DNA from: Candidatus Bathyarchaeota archaeon
GTDB lineage: Archaea; Thermoproteota; Bathyarchaeia; Bathyarchaeales; Bathyarchaeaceae
Assembly (NCBI GenBank): GCA_020350305.1
Contig: CP070709.1
Coordinates: forward strand, 1,239,197-1,262,772
Length of the DNA: 23,576 bases
Direction: 5' to 3'
Shown here in pieces: positions 20,620 through 23,576 of this stretch; the first letter of the stretch is position 1; every line of letters starts with the position of its first letter. The translations under genes were made by a program, and so were the position numbers. A model generated the notes under the pieces. It was not told where the DNA came from. It worked only from the letters and a program-made list of their open reading frames with translations, and did no database searches.

Positions 20620-20802
20620 ATGACTGATCTCCGTTATCAATTAGCCAAATGGTTGGAAGAAGCCTCTCAATTTTCTTCGAATGCTCCAGAAGTTTTGCGC
20701 CTATTTGAGATGGCTTGGCAAGGAAACTCCTACGGCAACATGATGTTCATAGACAATTTGAGCATGTTCACATCCACTTTCCCACAAACTCGCCCCATTT
20801 AG
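20620..20802 (+). CDS. Doubtful small ORF, 60 aa
   Basis: The frame starts MTDLRYQLAKWLEEASQF and looks helical for about 35 residues, then becomes irregular. A TATA-like CTATTTAAG lies about 45 nt upstream but is the same palindromic AT block that serves aIF1 on the other strand. The ribosome site is poor. It may be a degraded gene. No family is recognised. Confidence 0.25.
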   Translation: MTDLRYQLAKWLEEASQFSSNAPEVLRLFEMAWQGNSYGNMMFIDNLSMFTSTFPQTRPI

Positions 20803-20816
20803 CTGGATGGTTTTCG

Positions 20817-21125
20817 CTAGATTTTCTCTCGTTCTATTTTGAAGACAACTGTTCCACCAGAAGTGTAGGGCGGCCCTGGGTCGAGACACTGTACGTAGCC
20901 GACCTTTTCTTCTTCCTTCGCCAAACCCAACTCTTTAAAGCTAACACCTCGGCTTAAGGGGATGATCATAGATAACATTGAGCCAAACGCGTGAACGCAA
21001 AGCGTATCCGTTTTCTCGGTAATTATTTCAGGTTCTTCAACGATTATTTTGTCTCCAACTTTGAAGACAGGGCATCTACCTCGAATTTCCTCAACGGTTA
21101 TGATGAGACGATAAATCTCGTTCAC
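20817..21125 (-). CDS. TIGR04076 family protein, 102 aa
   Basis: This matches the small TIGR04076 family, common in archaea and anaerobes: ITVEEIRGRCPVFKVGDKII, a middle with DTLCVHAFGSMLSMIIPLSR, GVSFKELGL, and an end YVQCLDPGPPYTSGGTVVFK. It is a single compact beta-rich domain with conserved cysteines at RCP, LCVHA and VQCLDPG. The family has no firm function; the cysteines suggest metal or redox chemistry. The start is GTG at 21125, with GGAGG about 9 nt upstream. A TATA box (TTATATAA) lies at about 21181-21190. It is a single-gene unit, divergent from the thiolase/synthase pair. Confidence 0.88.
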   Translation of the reverse strand: MNEIYRLIITVEEIRGRCPVFKVGDKIIVEEPEIITEKTDTLCVHAFGSMLSMIIPLSRGVSFKELGLAKEEEKVGYVQCLDPGPPYTSGGTVVFKIEREKI

Positions 21126-21180
21126 AGTAAGACCCTCCTACACAAACACTCGACAATGATTCACTACAAGAGAAGATAAA

Positions 21181-21191
21181 ACCTTATATAA
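21181..21191 (-). promoter_or_regulatory. TATA box of the TIGR04076 gene
   Basis: CTTATATAAC reads nearly the same on both strands. It is about 60 nt upstream of the GTG at 21125 and on the plus strand lies about 115 nt before the thiolase-fold gene, so it could be used both ways. Confidence 0.45.
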
Positions 21192-21303
21192 CATAATGCT
21201 TCAGTATCAGCGTTATATCATAGAAACTTTTAATCGAACATAAACACTTTAAAAAGCTAGGTTGAACAGCATAAGATTTTGAGGATAAGGAGACCACGAA
21301 TTT

Positions 21304-22503
21304 ATGGGACACAGGTGCCCAGCTATAATCGGTGTTGGCAGAACTAGGTTTGGTGAGCATTACGAAAAGGCCCCGGAAAAGATGGTAGAAGAAGCTGGGC
21401 TGACCGCCCTAGATTCAGCGGGTATAGAGCGGAAAAATCTTGACGCATGCTATTTTTCAGATTATTTCCTTCAAATCACAAACAAAATTGGAATTGAAGA
21501 GGGCTTCCTATCCGAGTTGCTGGAATTACATATTCATATGGAAAAAACGAGGTCATTCAGCTCCGCTCTTCTAAACGCCTGCTTTGCGGTTCAATCGGGG
21601 AGACATGACTTAGTTTTAGTGGGCGGGGTAGAGAAAATGACTGATCGCTGGGATAAAATCAGGGATGACCTAATGCTTCTCGAAGACCCGTGGAGCTACT
21701 ACGCCGGATGCACACCCGAAGCAAATCATGAACTCATGCTCAGAGAATACATCAGAAAACATAGGATTTCTGGAGAATCGCTGAATAAGTTTAACATTGC
21801 TTTAGCTCAGATATCTGTCAAGAATCACCACCATGCAATGAACAGTGAATATGCACAGTTTCAGAGAGAGGTCAGCGTGGATAGAGTTTTGAAGGAAAGG
21901 TCTAAGGCACGAAGACCTCTGGGACTATACGATTTTGCTCCCATTTCAGACGGCGCAGCCGCCTTAATTCTAGCAGGTCCTAAAATGGCCAAGGCATATG
22001 TTGACGTACCAATACACATTGTGGGTTATTGTGCAGCCACAGATTACGTCACATTTCCCTCACGTGAGAACAGAACTGGATTCGTCGCAAGCAAAATAGC
22101 GATGGAAAAGGCTGTTAAAATGTCAAAAGTAAAGGTAAGCGATATTCAATTAGCCGAGCTCTACGATCAATCTACGTTGTTAGAAATGATAGCCTTAGAA
22201 GACTTGGGTTTCTCAAAAAAGGGTAAGGCTTGGCTTGACATCTATAACAGCTGTGAAGATTATAAAGGATTTTACGAGGTTGATGGAAAAAAGCTTTTTG
22301 TGAACACAAATGGTGGTCTCAAGGCGGATGGAAACCCGTTAGGAGCCACTGGAGGAGCCCAAATCTTTGAAATCGTTAAACAACTCAAAGGAGAAGCTGG
22401 CGATAGACAAGTGAATACAGATGAGACTCCGCAGCTTGGTTGTGCCTTAGAACTTGAGGGATTCGGAACAAAGGCGTACGTTCACGTTTTAGGTAGGGAT
22501 TAA
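21304..22503 (+). CDS. Thiolase-fold protein lacking catalytic residues (pseudo-thiolase), 399 aa
   Basis: The full archaeal thiolase fold is present (AIIGVGRTRFGEH; VLVGGVEKMTD; PISDGAAALILAGP; EMIALEDLGF; NTNGGLKADGNPLGATGGAQ). In methanogens the corresponding enzyme makes acetoacetyl-CoA and hands it directly to HMG-CoA synthase in a complex held by a DUF35 protein. Here the nucleophile motif CxSG reads TRSF (Thr82, set by its fixed distance from GVEKM), the GHPxGATG histidine is Asn344, and the HDCFT-type histidine is Tyr287. Condensation or thiolysis by the usual route is therefore unlikely. It may be a scaffold or acyl-CoA-binding partner, or run another reaction. GGAG lies 11-12 nt upstream of the ATG. 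The next gene starts 1 nt after its stop. Confidence 0.88.
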   Translation: MGHRCPAIIGVGRTRFGEHYEKAPEKMVEEAGLTALDSAGIERKNLDACYFSDYFLQITNKIGIEEGFLSELLELHIHMEKTRSFSSALLNACFAVQSGRHDLVLVGGVEKMTDRWDKIRDDLMLLEDPWSYYAGCTPEANHELMLREYIRKHRISGESLNKFNIALAQISVKNHHHAMNSEYAQFQREVSVDRVLKERSKARRPLGLYDFAPISDGAAALILAGPKMAKAYVDVPIHIVGYCAATDYVTFPSRENRTGFVASKIAMEKAVKMSKVKVSDIQLAELYDQSTLLEMIALEDLGFSKKGKAWLDIYNSCEDYKGFYEVDGKKLFVNTNGGLKADGNPLGATGGAQIFEIVKQLKGEAGDRQVNTDETPQLGCALELEGFGTKAYVHVLGRD

Positions 22504-22504
22504 C

Positions 22505-23576
22505 ATGAGCAGCGAGCCAATGGAAAGAAGAGTCTCATACATAGGTGATAGACTCAGAAGCAGTCGATGCAGCATCTGCGGTAAAGAATACTTCAGACCC
22601 AAAGACTACTGCGGAAAGTGTGGAAGGAAAAGTTTCGGCAAGATGGAAGATGGCGACTTCTTCTACGAAAAAGGAACCCTAGAAGTTTGCACTCTTGTCA
22701 ACAAACCTACAAACAGATTTACTAAGTTCGGCCCCTACATCTACGGGATTGTCACATTTCGTAACGGAAAGGTAAGAGTCCCAAGCAGGTTAACTGATCT
22801 CATTTTGAACAACAAAGAAATAGAACTCTCCAGCCTTGAAGGTAGAAACGTTGTTCCAAGATTCAGAAGAAGATATGCCGTGAAGCAGAGCGAGATAATC
22901 CCAACGATCTCTTTAGCGTTCACTTTTGCTGATGAGTACTACCCACACCAGAAATACGAAGTGACTAAACCCAAAAGGGAGTATGAAACGCCTGGAATCG
23001 TCGGATACGGAGTATACGTCTCCAAATTCAGAATTAAAGAAAGAGCCATGGAACGGTCCATACCGTTCCTGGATGAAGATGCCATTACGGCTGCGGTTGA
23101 GGCTGGGAAAATGGCTCTGATTCATTCTGGCATAGACTCTTCGCTTGTGGGTAAGGTGTATGTGGGTTCAGAGTCTAATCCTTATGCGGTCAAACCTATC
23201 GCTTCCAAAGTGGCTCAGGTGTTGAAGCTCGGTGAGGAAGAAAAAATCAATGGTTTGCAGAGCGTAGACGCAATTGACACGGAGTTTGCGTGCAAGGCTG
23301 CCACAAGCATGTTCAAAGATGCAACATCACTGGTGTACTATCCTGGTGCGAGTACAACTTACGCCATGGTGGTGGGTACAGATAATTCTCAGGCTGCACC
23401 TAGAGATGAGGCTGGAGGGGAATTAGACCTCTTTGTTGGTTATGGTGGTTCAGCCTTCATTTTTGGCATGCAAGACGTCATCGCCGAAGTGGAGGGCTGG
23501 TACTCGTGCACATCGGATACGCCAGACTTTTGGAGGAGGGCGCTTGAACCTTATCCCAGACATGGTGGTCGTTTCA
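22505..23576 (+). CDS. DUF35 - HMG-CoA synthase fusion, partial at the window end
   Basis: The frame is open to the window edge (357 codons visible). The N-terminal DUF35 part (about 1-155) has a rubredoxin-like zinc ribbon (CSICGKEYFRPKDYCGKCG) and an OB fold (YGIVTFRNGKVRVPSRLTD). The synthase part starts at PGIVGYGVYVSKFRIK and has VYVGSESNPYAVKP (catalytic Glu), DTEFACKAATSMF (nucleophilic Cys) and TPDFWRR...PYPRHGGRF; the third catalytic residue, His, lies beyond the window. Between FRIK and DEDAI only 11 residues remain where usual enzymes have about 30. In most archaea DUF35 and synthase are separate genes. It follows the thiolase-fold gene by 1 nt, with TAGGTAGGGAT as ribosome site. 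Confidence 0.88.
   Translation, partial: MSSEPMERRVSYIGDRLRSSRCSICGKEYFRPKDYCGKCGRKSFGKMEDGDFFYEKGTLEVCTLVNKPTNRFTKFGPYIYGIVTFRNGKVRVPSRLTDLILNNKEIELSSLEGRNVVPRFRRRYAVKQSEIIPTISLAFTFADEYYPHQKYEVTKPKREYETPGIVGYGVYVSKFRIKERAMERSIPFLDEDAITAAVEAGKMALIHSGIDSSLVGKVYVGSESNPYAVKPIASKVAQVLKLGEEEKINGLQSVDAIDTEFACKAATSMFKDATSLVYYPGASTTYAMVVGTDNSQAAPRDEAGGELDLFVGYGGSAFIFGMQDVIAEVEGWYSCTSDTPDFWRRALEPYPRHGGRF

Overview
The window is archaeal, and its gene set fits best a member of the Bathyarchaeia/TACK group. It carries transcription factor B, translation factor aIF1, many BRE/TATA-type promoters, GGAG or GGTGA ribosome sites, frequent GTG/TTG starts, a DUF35/HMG-CoA-synthase locus of archaeal type, an ADP-forming acyl-CoA synthetase alpha subunit, an MtaD/DadD-type deaminase, and a tRNA-Gln without encoded CCA that has an archaeal bulge-helix-bulge intron. 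The lineage name is inference from gene content and style; no database was searched.

Layout. 1-3.1 kb: a coiled-coil protein on the minus strand, then small plus-strand genes (65-aa protein, winged-helix regulator, HTH/MinD-like ATPase pair with a 13-nt overlap). 3.1-6.7 kb: a four-PKD-domain surface protein, a fragment matching the C-terminus of the MinD-like ATPase, and an MFS transporter, mostly minus strand. 6.7-9.9 kb: a promoter-bearing 18-codon micro-ORF, then a minus-strand operon PadR - prenyl-synthase-like 1 - prenyl-synthase-like 2, divergent from a second PadR gene with two strong dyads in its leader. 9.9-15 kb: a sparse 600-nt region hiding a 45-aa gene, then an amidohydrolase, an acyl-CoA synthetase alpha subunit and a nucleotidyltransferase-like/Bud32-like kinase fusion. 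15-18.7 kb: a conserved-looking coiled-coil protein, a small basic winged-helix protein, the intron-containing tRNA-Gln and a nucleotidyltransferase/HEPN-like protein. 18.7-21.1 kb: a 134-nt palindromic (MITE-like) element directly upstream of the TFB promoter, TFB, a zinc-ribbon protein with aIF1, and a TIGR04076 protein. 21.3 kb to the end: a thiolase-fold protein followed by a DUF35-HMG-CoA synthase fusion that runs off the window.

The two most promising candidates for undescribed biology are metabolic. First, the 21.3-23.6 kb pair looks like a rewired version of the archaeal thiolase/DUF35/HMG-CoA-synthase complex. The thiolase has lost the nucleophilic Cys (Thr82), the GHP histidine (Asn344) and the HDCFT histidine (Tyr287). 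The synthase keeps its Glu and Cys but is fused behind DUF35 and lacks about 20 residues near its N-terminus. Second, the twin prenyl-synthase-like proteins keep DDxxD metal motifs but have lost the GGKR and RR basic residues that bind isopentenyl diphosphate, which is what is expected of terpene-synthase-like derivatives. They sit under a PadR regulator with an MFS transporter nearby. The third notable item is the tRNA-Gln intron after nucleotide 10 in the D-arm.
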